From Streptomyces halstedii (GTDB lineage: Bacteria; Actinomycetota; Actinomycetes; Streptomycetales; Streptomycetaceae), in assembly GCA_000720535.1 (NCBI GenBank), contig JOAZ01000008.1, positions 248,001 through 312,000 of the forward strand: a DNA stretch of 64,000 bases, in the 5' to 3' direction. The position numbers were made by a program, and so were the translations under genes. This document shows, piece after piece, positions 34,592 to 43,388 of the stretch. Below the pieces are notes generated by a model. The model was not told where the DNA came from, searched no databases, and saw nothing but the letters and a program-made list of their open reading frames with translations. Numbering within the stretch: the first letter of the stretch is position 1; each line of letters opens with the position of its first letter.

Positions 34592-35377
34592 ATGACTGAG
34601 GAAGACATCGAGTTCCGCAAGAAGATCCGATCGGACGTTCCGCACTCCGCCCGGGTCTGGAACGCCTGGCTGGGCGGCAAGGACAACTATCCGGTGGACC
34701 GGGAGCTGGCGGACGCGGTGACCGCCGCCTACCCGCAGACGGCCGCGGTGGCGCTGGCCTCGCGCGCGTTCCAGGCGCGGGCGGTCCGTCATCTCGCCAC
34801 GCTGGGGGTGCGCCAGTTCCTCGACGTCGGGACCGGCCTGCCGGTGGAGAACAGCACCCACGAGGTCGCCCAGGCCGTCGCGCCGGACGCCCGCATCGTC
34901 TACGTGGACAACGACCCGATCGTCCTGGTCCACGCGGCGGCGCTGCTGACCAGCACCCCGGAGGGCAGGACGGCCTACGTGGACGCCGATCTGTCCCGGA
35001 CGGACGCCGTCGTGGACGAGGCGAGCGAGACCCTGGACCTGTCCCAGCCGGTCGCCGTCCTGCTGCTGTCGACGCTGGGGCACCTCACCCCGTCCGACGG
35101 GATCCAGGTCGTCCAGCGGTACATGGCGCGGATGCCCTCGGGTAGTTACCTGGTGCTCTGCGACACGGTGAAGACGCCCGAGACGCTCGCGGCGCAGGAG
35201 GCGTACGACTCGGGGGACAATCCGCCCTACCTGGTGCGGGAACCGGAGGAGATCACCGGGTGCGCCGAGGGGCTGGAACTGCTGGAGCCGGGCTTCGTGT
35301 CCATCCCGTTCTGGCGGCCGACCGAGGAGCGTCCGACGCCCGTCGACCAGTGGGGGCTCGTGGCCCGCAAACCGTGA
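34592..35377 (+). CDS. SAM-dependent methyltransferase of the DUF574 family, copy 2
   Basis: 261 aa. ATG 34592 follows AGGAG by 6 nt; a GTG one codon upstream is the alternative. It shows the same hallmarks as its neighbour: 'SARVWNAWLGGKDNYPVD', 'FLDVGTGLPVENSTHEVAQ', 'IVYVDNDPIVLVHAAAL'. The two proteins align over their whole length but clearly differ, so this is an old tandem duplication. Function is unknown. Confidence 0.9.
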   Translation: MTEEDIEFRKKIRSDVPHSARVWNAWLGGKDNYPVDRELADAVTAAYPQTAAVALASRAFQARAVRHLATLGVRQFLDVGTGLPVENSTHEVAQAVAPDARIVYVDNDPIVLVHAAALLTSTPEGRTAYVDADLSRTDAVVDEASETLDLSQPVAVLLLSTLGHLTPSDGIQVVQRYMARMPSGSYLVLCDTVKTPETLAAQEAYDSGDNPPYLVREPEEITGCAEGLELLEPGFVSIPFWRPTEERPTPVDQWGLVARKP

Positions 35378-35510
35378 ACGGCCCGGGGCGGCCCGGACGG
35401 GAGGAGTGTTCCTGACCGGGCCGTCGGGGTCGCGGGGCACCCGGCCACGCCTGCCGGTGCCCCGCAGGTCCGCCGGAGCGCCGGCGGAAGGAGAGGCGGA
35501 GAGGCCGTAC

Positions 35511-36179
35511 ATGCCCGGACACCCCTCGCGCGTCCTGATCTACAGCCGTACCACCGCCTACCGCCACGACTCGATCCCCCACGGAGTGGCCGCGTTGCGT
35601 GAACTCTGCCTGGAGAGCGGCCTGGAGGCCGAGGCGACGGAATCCCCCGACGTGTTCGAGTCGAGCGGGCTGGACGCCTACGACGGTGTGGTGTTCCTGT
35701 CCACCAGCGGTGACGTGCTGACCGGCCTCGGCCGCCGTAACCTCCAGGCGCACCTGGGCGGGGGAGCGGGTTTCATGGGGGTGCACTCGGCGGCGTGCAC
35801 CGAGTACGACTGGCCCTACTTCGGGGAACTGCTCGGCGCCAGGTTCGCGGGGCACCCCCCGGTGCAACCGGGCTGTGTCGTCGTGGAGGACCGAGACCAC
35901 CCGGCCACGGCCCATCTGCCGGAACGATGGGAACACACCGACGAGTGGTACGACTTCACGGCCACGCCGCGCGGCTCGGTCCACGTCCTGGCGTCGGTGG
36001 ACGAGGACTCGTACCAGGGCGGTGGCATGGGAGCCGGACACCCGGTGGCCTGGGAGCACCGCCACGGGGCGACGCCCGTCTTCTACACCTCGCTGGGGCA
36101 CGCGCCCGAGGCGTACGCGGATCCGGCCTTCCGGGCCCATCTGCGCGGCGGGCTGCTGTCGGTCGTCCGTCAGCGCTGA
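35511..36179 (+). CDS. ThuA-like domain protein
   Basis: 222 aa from ATG 35511, preceded at a slightly long distance by GGAGAGGCGGAGAGG; the frame is open further upstream. ThuA-family features: 'VLIYSRTTAYRHDSI', 'YDGVVFLSTSGDVL', 'GFMGVHSAACTEYDWPYFGE' (class I amidotransferase-like fold) and 'EWYDF'. Proteins with this fold act around sugar or trehalose utilisation in some bacteria, but the reaction is not settled. There is no signal peptide and no linked sugar operon here. Confidence 0.83.
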   Translation: MPGHPSRVLIYSRTTAYRHDSIPHGVAALRELCLESGLEAEATESPDVFESSGLDAYDGVVFLSTSGDVLTGLGRRNLQAHLGGGAGFMGVHSAACTEYDWPYFGELLGARFAGHPPVQPGCVVVEDRDHPATAHLPERWEHTDEWYDFTATPRGSVHVLASVDEDSYQGGGMGAGHPVAWEHRHGATPVFYTSLGHAPEAYADPAFRAHLRGGLLSVVRQR

Positions 36180-36253
36180 ACGCGGGCCGCCGGGGCGTAC
36201 GTTCCGGGCTGTACGGCCGCCGCAGGGCACCGGCGCACCGGTGTCACCGCTCC

Positions 36254-37984
36254 TCACTCCTCCTTGCCGCCGCCCTCCTCCTCGTCCTTCCGCTGCGCCC
36301 GGTCCACCGCCCGGCGGAGGCGGGGGTGCGTGGAGGAGGGGGCCTCGGACACGGTCTCGCCGATCATCTTCCGGATGGCGTCGCGCAGTCCGTGGAGGGC
36401 CTGGCTGCGCGGCGGGCCCGCGCTCGGGTCCTCCTTGAGCTCACGGACCGTGGCCCAGCACAGCCCCAGCATGACGACGACGAAGGGGAGGGCGACGAGG
36501 ATCGTGGCGGACTGGAGGGAGTCCAGGCCCCCCGCGACCAGGAGAGCCGCGGCGACGGCGGCCATCAGGATGCCCCAGGTGACGTTGAGCCAGGCGCGCG
36601 GGTTGAGGGCCCCGCGACTGGTGAGCGAACCCATCACCAGGGAGGCGGAGTCGGCGCTGGTGATGAAGTACATCATGATCAGGATCATGGCGAACCAGGA
36701 CGTGACCGTGGTGAGCGGAAGGGCGTCGAGCATGGCGAAGAGAGTCGCCTCGGTGCCCTGGGACTGCTTCTGAGCCATGTCGACCACCCCCGTCTCGTCG
36801 AGCCGGATCCCGGTGCCCCCGAGCACGCAGAACCAGACGGCGGAGGCACCGGAGGGGACCAGCAGCACCGTGAGGAGGAATTCACGGATGGTGCGGCCCT
36901 TGGAGATACGGGCGATGAAGGTGCCGACGAACGGTGCCCAGGACAGCCACCACGCCCAGTAGAAGATCGTCCATTCCCCGAGCCAGGCGCCGTTCGTGAA
37001 CGCGCCGGTGCGGCTCGCCATCGGGATGAGCTGGTTCAGATAGCCGCCGACACTGGCGGGAATCACGTCGAGGATGTAGACGGTGGGGCCCACGACGAAG
37101 ATGAAGACCATGAGGACGGCGGCCATCACCAGGTTCGCGGAACTGAGCCATTTCACCCCGCCGTGCAGACCGGTGAAGGCCGACACCACGAAAGCCGCGC
37201 CGAGGGAGACGATGATGACCAGCTGAAGGCCGGTGGTGTCGGCGACGCCCGCGGTCAGATGCAGCCCCGTGGCGATCTGGAGCGCCCCCACGCCGAGGCT
37301 GGTGGCGGTGCCGAAGACGGTGGCGAAGACGGCCAGGAGGTCGAGCAGACGCCCCACGACCCCGTCCGCCAGCCTCTCACCGATCAGCGGCACGAAGACG
37401 GCGCTGAGGCGGTTGCCCCTGCCCTTGCGGAACGTCGTGTAGGCGAGCGAGAGCCCCACGACCCCGTAGATGGCCCACGGAGTCAGGGTCCAGTGGAAGA
37501 AGGAGTACTCCAGGGCCGTTCCCGCTGCCTCCGGTGTGCCGGGCCGCACACCCGTGGAGGGCGGCGGGAGCAGGAAGTGCGTGACCGGTTCGCCCACGCC
37601 GTAGAAGATCAGGCCGATGCCCATGCCCGCGGCGAACATCATCGACACCCAGGCGAAGTCGGTGAACTCCGGTTTCACGCCGTCGTCGCGGCCGAGTCGG
37701 ATCCGGCCGAAACGGCTGAAGGCGATGAGGACGCACAGGACGAGGAAGACGTTCGCCGCCACGACGAAGAGCCAGGCGAAGTTCCGCAGGACCCAGGGGA
37801 GGGCGCTGTCGGAGAAATTCTCGAAGGACGAGCCGCCCAGGCTCGCCCACAGGACGACGCCGAGGATTCCGGCGATGCCGATGGCGACGACCACGCCGTC
37901 GGGGCGTGACGCGTCGCCGGGGGATTCGGGCGCGTCGGGGCCGGGACTGTCCGGGGGCGGATCGGCGAGGTCGGTGGCGCTCAT
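36254..37984 (-). CDS. BCCT-family (betaine/choline/carnitine) transporter
   Basis: 576 aa with about twelve membrane helices. The Trp-rich signature 'WTIFYWAWWLSWAPFVG' near residue 335 is diagnostic of BCCT. An early 'MGIGLIFYGVGEP' loop also fits. The N-terminus is acidic and Pro-rich, and the cytosolic C-terminal tail of about 60 residues is strongly charged ('KDEEEGGGKEE'), as in osmosensing BetP/OpuD types. Import of compatible solutes in response to osmotic stress is expected. Confidence 0.93.
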   Translation of the reverse strand: MSATDLADPPPDSPGPDAPESPGDASRPDGVVVAIGIAGILGVVLWASLGGSSFENFSDSALPWVLRNFAWLFVVAANVFLVLCVLIAFSRFGRIRLGRDDGVKPEFTDFAWVSMMFAAGMGIGLIFYGVGEPVTHFLLPPPSTGVRPGTPEAAGTALEYSFFHWTLTPWAIYGVVGLSLAYTTFRKGRGNRLSAVFVPLIGERLADGVVGRLLDLLAVFATVFGTATSLGVGALQIATGLHLTAGVADTTGLQLVIIVSLGAAFVVSAFTGLHGGVKWLSSANLVMAAVLMVFIFVVGPTVYILDVIPASVGGYLNQLIPMASRTGAFTNGAWLGEWTIFYWAWWLSWAPFVGTFIARISKGRTIREFLLTVLLVPSGASAVWFCVLGGTGIRLDETGVVDMAQKQSQGTEATLFAMLDALPLTTVTSWFAMILIMMYFITSADSASLVMGSLTSRGALNPRAWLNVTWGILMAAVAAALLVAGGLDSLQSATILVALPFVVVMLGLCWATVRELKEDPSAGPPRSQALHGLRDAIRKMIGETVSEAPSSTHPRLRRAVDRAQRKDEEEGGGKEE

Positions 37985-38084
37985 AGCGCCCCACTATGAT
38001 CCACCCCCAGGACAGCGCGGCGGTTACCACGCCGGAACCATGCGGACACGGTCGGTCACCACGCCGGGGGCGCGGGCGCGTCGC

Positions 38085-38981
38085 TCAGCGCTTGAGGAGT
38101 TTCCGGAGGCTCCCGCTGATCTCGGCGGGAGCCTCTTCCGCCATGAAGTGACCGCAGGTCACCGTGGCGTGGTGCAGGTCGGCGGCCCAGGACGACCACA
38201 GGGCCGCGGCCTCGAAACCGAGAGCCGCGCCCCAGTCCTGCTGGAGGACGGTGACCGGCATCCGCAGCCGGTTGCCGGCGGCCCGGTCCGCCCGGTCGTG
38301 CTCGATGTCGATCCCCGCGGACGCGCGGTAGTCGGCGACGATGGAGGGCACCGCCTCCCGGCAGGCCTTCAGGTAGGCGGCGCGGACATCGGCGGGGACG
38401 GCCCCGGGGTCGTTGCCCCAGAGGTCGAGGAAGTGCCCGAAGAACGCGTCGGGGGCGGCGGCGATCATCTCTTCGGGCAGGCCCGGCGGCTGGGCCATCA
38501 GGTAGAGGTGGAAGCCGACCGCCGCGGTCACCCCGTGCATCACCTCCCACATGTCCAGGGTGGGCAGGACGTCGAGAACGGCCAGACGGGTCACGTGGTC
38601 GGGGTGGTCGAGCCCGGCGCGGAAGGCGACGAGGGCGCCGCGGTCGTGACCGGCCAGCGCGAAGCGCTCGTGTCCCAGAGCCGTGGCCAGCGCGACGACG
38701 TCCGCGGCCATGGTGCGCTTGGAGTAGACGGTGCCGTCCGTGTCGACGGGCTTGTCGCTGTCCCCGTACCCCCGCAGGTCCGGGCAGATCACCGTGTGGT
38801 CGGCCGCGAGATCGGCGGCGACGTGCCGCCACATCAGATGGGTCTGCGGGAATCCGTGCAGCAGGACGATCGCCGGGCCCGCCCCCATGACGGCGGTGTT
38901 CAGGGCCACCCCGTCCGCGACGGTGATCCGCCGGTAGTCGAAGCCGGGGCCGAAGCCGGGGCCGGTGTCGGTGGGCGTCAT
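38085..38981 (-). CDS. Alpha/beta hydrolase, haloacetate (fluoroacetate) dehalogenase-like
   Basis: 298 aa from ATG 38981. The oxyanion motif is 'VLLHGFPQTHLMW', followed by 'CPDLRGYGDSDKP'. The nucleophile position is Asp in 'AGHDRGALVAFR' with an adjacent Arg, as in fluoroacetate dehalogenases rather than Ser esterases. The catalytic His is in 'TCGHFMAEEAP'. Some of these enzymes are epoxide hydrolases, which also use Asp, so the substrate is open. The gene is divergent from the BTAD regulator at 39138, with 156 bp between, and may be its target. Confidence 0.85.
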   Translation of the reverse strand: MTPTDTGPGFGPGFDYRRITVADGVALNTAVMGAGPAIVLLHGFPQTHLMWRHVAADLAADHTVICPDLRGYGDSDKPVDTDGTVYSKRTMAADVVALATALGHERFALAGHDRGALVAFRAGLDHPDHVTRLAVLDVLPTLDMWEVMHGVTAAVGFHLYLMAQPPGLPEEMIAAAPDAFFGHFLDLWGNDPGAVPADVRAAYLKACREAVPSIVADYRASAGIDIEHDRADRAAGNRLRMPVTVLQQDWGAALGFEAAALWSSWAADLHHATVTCGHFMAEEAPAEISGSLRKLLKR

Positions 38982-39137
38982 GATCAGACTCTTTCTCGCG
39001 ATGAGCAGGTACCTCCACCCTGGTCGCGGTGGATGAGCGTCCGATGAGCGCACGCCAGGGCTTGGCACCGGGGGCCCGGGGCGGGGCCTCCGCGGAGACG
39101 GCCTACCGTGACCGGGTACCGGGAGAGGGAGCGGGCC

Positions 39138-41129
39138 GTGGGTGTGGACGTGTCGTTCGGGATTCTGGGGCCGGTGGCCGCCTGGAGCGGCGACGACGCG
39201 GCCCCCGTCGACCTGAAGGGCCCACGTCACCGTGGAGTGCTGGCCCGGCTGATCGTCGCCCAGGGGCGCGTGGTGCCGGTCACCCGGCTGGTCGAGGACC
39301 TCTGGACGGACCCGCCGGCGGGCGGGGTGGGCGCGGTGCGCACCTTCGTGTCCGCCCTGCGGCGAGCCGTCGAACCGGAGCGCCCGCCCCGCGCCCCCGC
39401 CCGCCTCCTGGTCACCGAGGGCCCGGGGTACGCCCTGCGCGCCGAACCGGACTCCGTGGACAGCCGGCGCTTCGCACGCGTACTCGAACTCTCCGCCGGG
39501 CTGCCGCCCCGGGAGGCGCTGCCGATGCTCACCGAGGCCCTGGCCTCCTGGCGGGGGCCCGCCCTCGCCGACTTCCCGGACGAGCCGTGGGCCAGGACCG
39601 AACGCGCCCGCCTCGGCGAGCTGAGGCTGCACGCGGTGGAACGCCGGGGTGACGCCCTGCTGGCGCTTGGGCGGGCCGCCCAGGCGGTGGCGGACCTGGA
39701 CGCACACGTGACGGAGCACCCGTGGCGGGAGGAGGGCTGGCGGCTGCTCGCCCTCGCCCTGTACCGCAGCGGCCGGCAGGGCGACGCGCTCGCCGTACTG
39801 CGCCGGGCACGCGGGCTCCTGACCGGCCGGCTCGGGCTCGAACCCGGTACGGCGCTGCGCCGCCTGGAGACGGACATCCTCACCCAGGAGCAGCACCTCG
39901 ACCCGGGCGACCCCGCCGAACGCGTCTGGGCGGAGGCCGCCGCCGACTACGACCGCACCCTGCGCCACGGTGCCCGCGCCCGGCTGGAGTCGACCGTGGG
40001 GCTGCTGCGCAATCTCGCCGTGACGGGTGGCGGCGGCCTGGAGGTCGCCCGCCGCCACCGCTCGGCCACGGTCGAGGCCGCCGAGGAACTGGGCGACGTG
40101 GAACTGACCGCCCGCGTGATCGGCGCCTACGACGTCCCGGCGATCTGGACCCGCGCCGACGACCCGGGGCACTCGGCGAGCGTGGTCGCCGCGGCGGAGC
40201 GCACGCTGAAAGGCCTCGCCCCCGGACGGCACGACGCCGCGCGCGCCCGCCTGCTGACCACGGTCGCCCTCGAATCGCGGGGAACACGATCGGCCCGGGG
40301 ACCCCAGGCCGCCCGGCAGGCGGAGGCGATCGCCCGCCGCCTGGACGACCCGGGCCTGCTGGCGTTCGCCCTCAACGGCGTCTTCATGCAGACGTTCCAC
40401 CGGGCCGGCCTCGCCCCGCGCCGCGACGCGACCGGCGCCGAACTCATCGCCCTCTCCGGCCGGCACGACCTGCCTGCCCACACCGTGCTCGGCCACCTCG
40501 TCCGCCTCCAGGCGCGCGGCGCGCTCGCCGACTTCACGGGCGCCGAGGCGCACGCGACGGCGGTCGACCGCCTGGCCGAACACCACGAACTCCCGCTCGC
40601 CCGGGTGTTCACCCAGTGGTTCCGCGCCCTGCGTCTCGCCGTGACCGGCCCGGCACCGGCGGCCGAAGAGGCCTACCGGAGCGCCGCGGCCCAGCTGGAC
40701 GGCGTCGGCATGCCCGGCCTCGAACAGGGCCTCCTCCCGCTGGCACTGCTCTGTCTGCGCGTCCAGGACGGCCGGCCCGCCCCGGCCGACGCCCCCGGTG
40801 ACTGGGGACCCTACGAACCGTGGGCCACCCCGCTCGTCCTCCTCGCGCAGGGCGCCCCGGGCCAGGCGGCCGAGCGCCTGCGCCGACTCCCCGACCCGCC
40901 TCCTGGACTGCTGTACGAAGCACTCTGGTGTCTGGCGGCACGCGCGGCGGTCGCCGTGTCGGACCGGCCCACGATGGAACGGGCCGTCGGCGCGCTCTCC
41001 CCGGCGAAGGCCGAATGGGGCGGCGCCGCCAGTGGGCTGCTCACCGTCGGGCCGGTCGCACGCCACCTCGACGCACTCACCACCGCGCTCCGCCGTACAC
41101 CCGGGGGCGCGGCGCGTCCCGGTTCCTGA
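39138..41129 (+). CDS. BTAD-type transcriptional regulator with long helical C-terminus
   Basis: 663 aa from GTG 39138 (GAGGGAGCGGG upstream; an in-frame GTG lies at 39108). Residues about 5-95 are an OmpR/SARP-like winged helix ('FGILGPVAAW', 'RHRGVLARLIVAQGRVV', 'VRTFVSALRRAVEP'). About 100-245 are a BTAD domain ('DSRRFARVLE', 'WREEGWRLLALALYRSGRQGDAL'). The rest is helical and TPR-like with no Walker motif, so it lacks the NB-ARC ATPase of AfsR. Probably a pathway-specific regulator of the divergent hydrolase gene. Confidence 0.88.
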   Translation: MGVDVSFGILGPVAAWSGDDAAPVDLKGPRHRGVLARLIVAQGRVVPVTRLVEDLWTDPPAGGVGAVRTFVSALRRAVEPERPPRAPARLLVTEGPGYALRAEPDSVDSRRFARVLELSAGLPPREALPMLTEALASWRGPALADFPDEPWARTERARLGELRLHAVERRGDALLALGRAAQAVADLDAHVTEHPWREEGWRLLALALYRSGRQGDALAVLRRARGLLTGRLGLEPGTALRRLETDILTQEQHLDPGDPAERVWAEAAADYDRTLRHGARARLESTVGLLRNLAVTGGGGLEVARRHRSATVEAAEELGDVELTARVIGAYDVPAIWTRADDPGHSASVVAAAERTLKGLAPGRHDAARARLLTTVALESRGTRSARGPQAARQAEAIARRLDDPGLLAFALNGVFMQTFHRAGLAPRRDATGAELIALSGRHDLPAHTVLGHLVRLQARGALADFTGAEAHATAVDRLAEHHELPLARVFTQWFRALRLAVTGPAPAAEEAYRSAAAQLDGVGMPGLEQGLLPLALLCLRVQDGRPAPADAPGDWGPYEPWATPLVLLAQGAPGQAAERLRRLPDPPPGLLYEALWCLAARAAVAVSDRPTMERAVGALSPAKAEWGGAASGLLTVGPVARHLDALTTALRRTPGGAARPGS

Positions 41130-41195
41130 GACGCACGGGCCCGACGCCCGCACCGCCCCGCGTCAGGCCGGGTGTTCGCCCGTCAGGCCGTGTCG

Positions 41196-43028
41196 TCACC
41201 GGGTGGTCCCGGGCTGTTCCGGTTCGGAGGTGTCCCTGACGGGTGTGTCCTCCACGCTCGCGCCCGGCGCACCGCGGTCGGCGGCGGCCGGGCTGTACGC
41301 GTGCTGCCGAGAGGGTTCGCCGCCGGCCCCCTCGGGCGGGATGCGCAGCGCCAGCAGTGCCACGTCGTCCCCGCTGGGCCCGATGCGGGCGAGGAGTTCG
41401 TCGAGGAACTCCTCGATGTCGCGGCGGGCCAGAGCGGCCGCGTGCCGGCGCAGCGTCGCGAGACCGGCCTCGATGTCCCGGGTACGGCTCTCGACGAGAC
41501 CGTCGGTGTACAGCAGGAGGGTGGACCGGGGCGGCAGGTCCGCGTGGGCGTTCGGCCAGCCCAGACCCATGTGCAGGGCGGAGCTGAGACCGAGCAGCGG
41601 GCCGTGGCCGCATTCGAGGAAACGGGTGTGGCCGTCGGCCGTGATCAGCAGGGGCGGAGGGTGCCCGGCGTTGACCCAGTGCAGCTGCCAGGGGCCTCCC
41701 TCCCGGCCCTCGACGCGGCCGAAGACACAGGTCGCCATGGGCGCGTCACTGGTATGGGTCATGGCCTCGTCCAGGCGGCGCATGATCAGGCTGGGCGGTT
41801 CCGTACGGTCCCAGGCCAGGGCGCGCAGCATGTTGCGGACCTCGGCCATGTGCGCGGCGGCCTTCAGGTCGTGCCCCACGACGTCCCCGATCACCATCGT
41901 GAGGACCCCGTCGCCGAGCAGGAAGGAGTCGTACCAGTCGCCTCCGATCTCCGCCGCGCTCTGGGCGGGCCAGTAGCGGGCCCCCATCCGCAGGTCACCG
42001 ACCTGGGGCAGAGGGGTGAGGAGCTGGCGCTGCATGGTCTCCGCGACGTGGCGCTGCTGCTCGAAGAGTTCGGCGCCCTCCATCACCAGCCCGGCGCGCC
42101 GGGCGAGATCGGCCAGGACGAGGAGTTCCGCCTCGGAGTAGGAGGAGCCGGGCGCGGTACGGGCCACCGTCAGCGCCCCGAACACCTGCCGCCGGGTGTG
42201 CAGGGGCACCACCACGGCACTGGTCCCGCCCAGGCGCTCGAAGAGCTCCCGGTGGGCGGCGTCGAGCGGCGTCCGCGGCGGCTCGGCCAGGGCGTCCGCG
42301 TCCAGGACGACGGGCTGCGCGCCACGCAGCGCCCGCGCCACCGCCGAACGGGACGCCTCCGGCAGCGGCGGCAACGGCCCCCTGAGCGACCGGGCCGCCG
42401 CGTGGCTGCCGGGCGCGTGCACCGCGACGCGCCGCAACTCGCCCGTCTGTCCGGGCGTACGCACGTCGATCGCCGCCCAGTCACCCATGTCGGGCACCAG
42501 CAGTCCGGCCAGCCGGTTCAACATGTCGGACGTGTCCATGGTGGAGATGAGGACCGTCGAGACCTCGGCCACCATGGACAGCCGTGCGGTGAGCTCCTCC
42601 AGCGCCGCGAGATGGGCGGCGGTCTGCTCGGCGATGTCACGGTGCAGGCTGAAGTCGTGGAAGACGACCACCGCGCCTTCCGTGGCGCCGTCGTGCCGCA
42701 ACGGTGTGGCCGCCCAGATGATCGGCAGAAGGCTGCCGTCACCCCGCAGGAGGAATTCCTCGCTTCCCTCGTTCGGCTGACCGTCGTCGAGCACGCTCAG
42801 CACGCGGCACCGGCCCCGTGGGACCGTGCCGCCGTCCGGCCCCCGGTGCAGCAGATCGTGCATGTCCGAACCGAGCAGCTCGTCGCCCGACCGGCCGAGC
42901 AGGTGCCGCGCGCGCGGATTGGCCGTGGTGAGCCGACCGGCGAGGTCGATGACGAAGACACCCGCCCCCAGGCTGTCGAACACCGCGCGCATGAACCCGA
43001 TCTCCGGCGGGACCTCCCCGCCGCTCAC
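41196..43028 (-). CDS. PAS-GAF-PP2C (SpoIIE/RsbU-type) protein phosphatase
   Basis: 610 aa. A PAS domain (residues about 10-130, 'LGAGVFVIDLAGRLTTANP') is followed by a GAF domain (about 155-320) and a SpoIIE-type PP2C domain (about 345-570: 'AEIGGDWYDSFLLGDGVL', 'IGDVVGHDLKAA', 'LLLYTDGLVE', 'DDVALL'). Asp residues for metal binding are present. Such proteins dephosphorylate anti-anti-sigma factors and so release a sigma factor in response to a signal sensed by PAS/GAF. No anti-sigma gene is adjacent. GTG 43028 overlaps the stop of a small upstream frame. Confidence 0.92.
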   Translation of the reverse strand: MSGGEVPPEIGFMRAVFDSLGAGVFVIDLAGRLTTANPRARHLLGRSGDELLGSDMHDLLHRGPDGGTVPRGRCRVLSVLDDGQPNEGSEEFLLRGDGSLLPIIWAATPLRHDGATEGAVVVFHDFSLHRDIAEQTAAHLAALEELTARLSMVAEVSTVLISTMDTSDMLNRLAGLLVPDMGDWAAIDVRTPGQTGELRRVAVHAPGSHAAARSLRGPLPPLPEASRSAVARALRGAQPVVLDADALAEPPRTPLDAAHRELFERLGGTSAVVVPLHTRRQVFGALTVARTAPGSSYSEAELLVLADLARRAGLVMEGAELFEQQRHVAETMQRQLLTPLPQVGDLRMGARYWPAQSAAEIGGDWYDSFLLGDGVLTMVIGDVVGHDLKAAAHMAEVRNMLRALAWDRTEPPSLIMRRLDEAMTHTSDAPMATCVFGRVEGREGGPWQLHWVNAGHPPPLLITADGHTRFLECGHGPLLGLSSALHMGLGWPNAHADLPPRSTLLLYTDGLVESRTRDIEAGLATLRRHAAALARRDIEEFLDELLARIGPSGDDVALLALRIPPEGAGGEPSRQHAYSPAAADRGAPGASVEDTPVRDTSEPEQPGTTR

Positions 43029-43150
43029 CGGACGGCCCCCGCCGCCACCGGCCCGGCACCTCCGGCCGCCGGGCCGCGCGAGACGCCCGGGAACGGCACC
43101 CGGGCGTGCCGTACGGGGCCGGCCACGGGGGGAGCGGTCTGGGAGGTCAT
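43025..43150 (-). CDS. Small possible coupled ORF before the PP2C phosphatase
   Basis: 41 codons from ATG 43150 with GGAAGGG upstream, ending in a GTGA overlap with the phosphatase start. The sequence is Ala/Gly/Pro-rich and matches nothing I know. The overlap suggests it may be a leader peptide that couples translation. It could also be chance in GC-rich DNA. Confidence 0.35.
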   Translation of the reverse strand: MTSQTAPPVAGPVRHARVPFPGVSRGPAAGGAGPVAAGAVR

Positions 43151-43327
43151 GCGCTCATGCCCTTCCGGTTCGGGGTCGCCGCGTGCCGTCCGGCGCGGGA
43201 GCCGTCCGGCGCCCCTCGGCGCAGCGGCGTGCGCCCCATCATTCCTCCGCCCCGCCGACCCCGCCGCTCGGGACACCGCGACCCCCGCCCGGGTACGGCC
43301 CCGCCGCCCAGGAGCCCAAAGGCGCCA

Positions 43328-43388
43328 GGCGTGGAGATCAGGCGCGGAGATCAGGCGTGTGGATCAGGCAGGGAAATCAGGCGTGGAA
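43328..43388. repeat. 13-bp tandem repeats at the 3' end of a kinase gene
   Basis: Four full copies and one partial copy of a unit like GGCGTGGAGATCA (43328, 43341, 43354, 43367, 43380), the later ones degenerate. The array covers the kinase stop codon and the first 50 bp beyond it. Apart from it, the 348-bp gap 43029-43376 holds only the small ORF. Confidence 0.7.

Noticed and set aside
43328..43388. CRISPR-like array
   Set aside because: Units are 13 bp, contiguous and degenerate, without spacers or cas genes.
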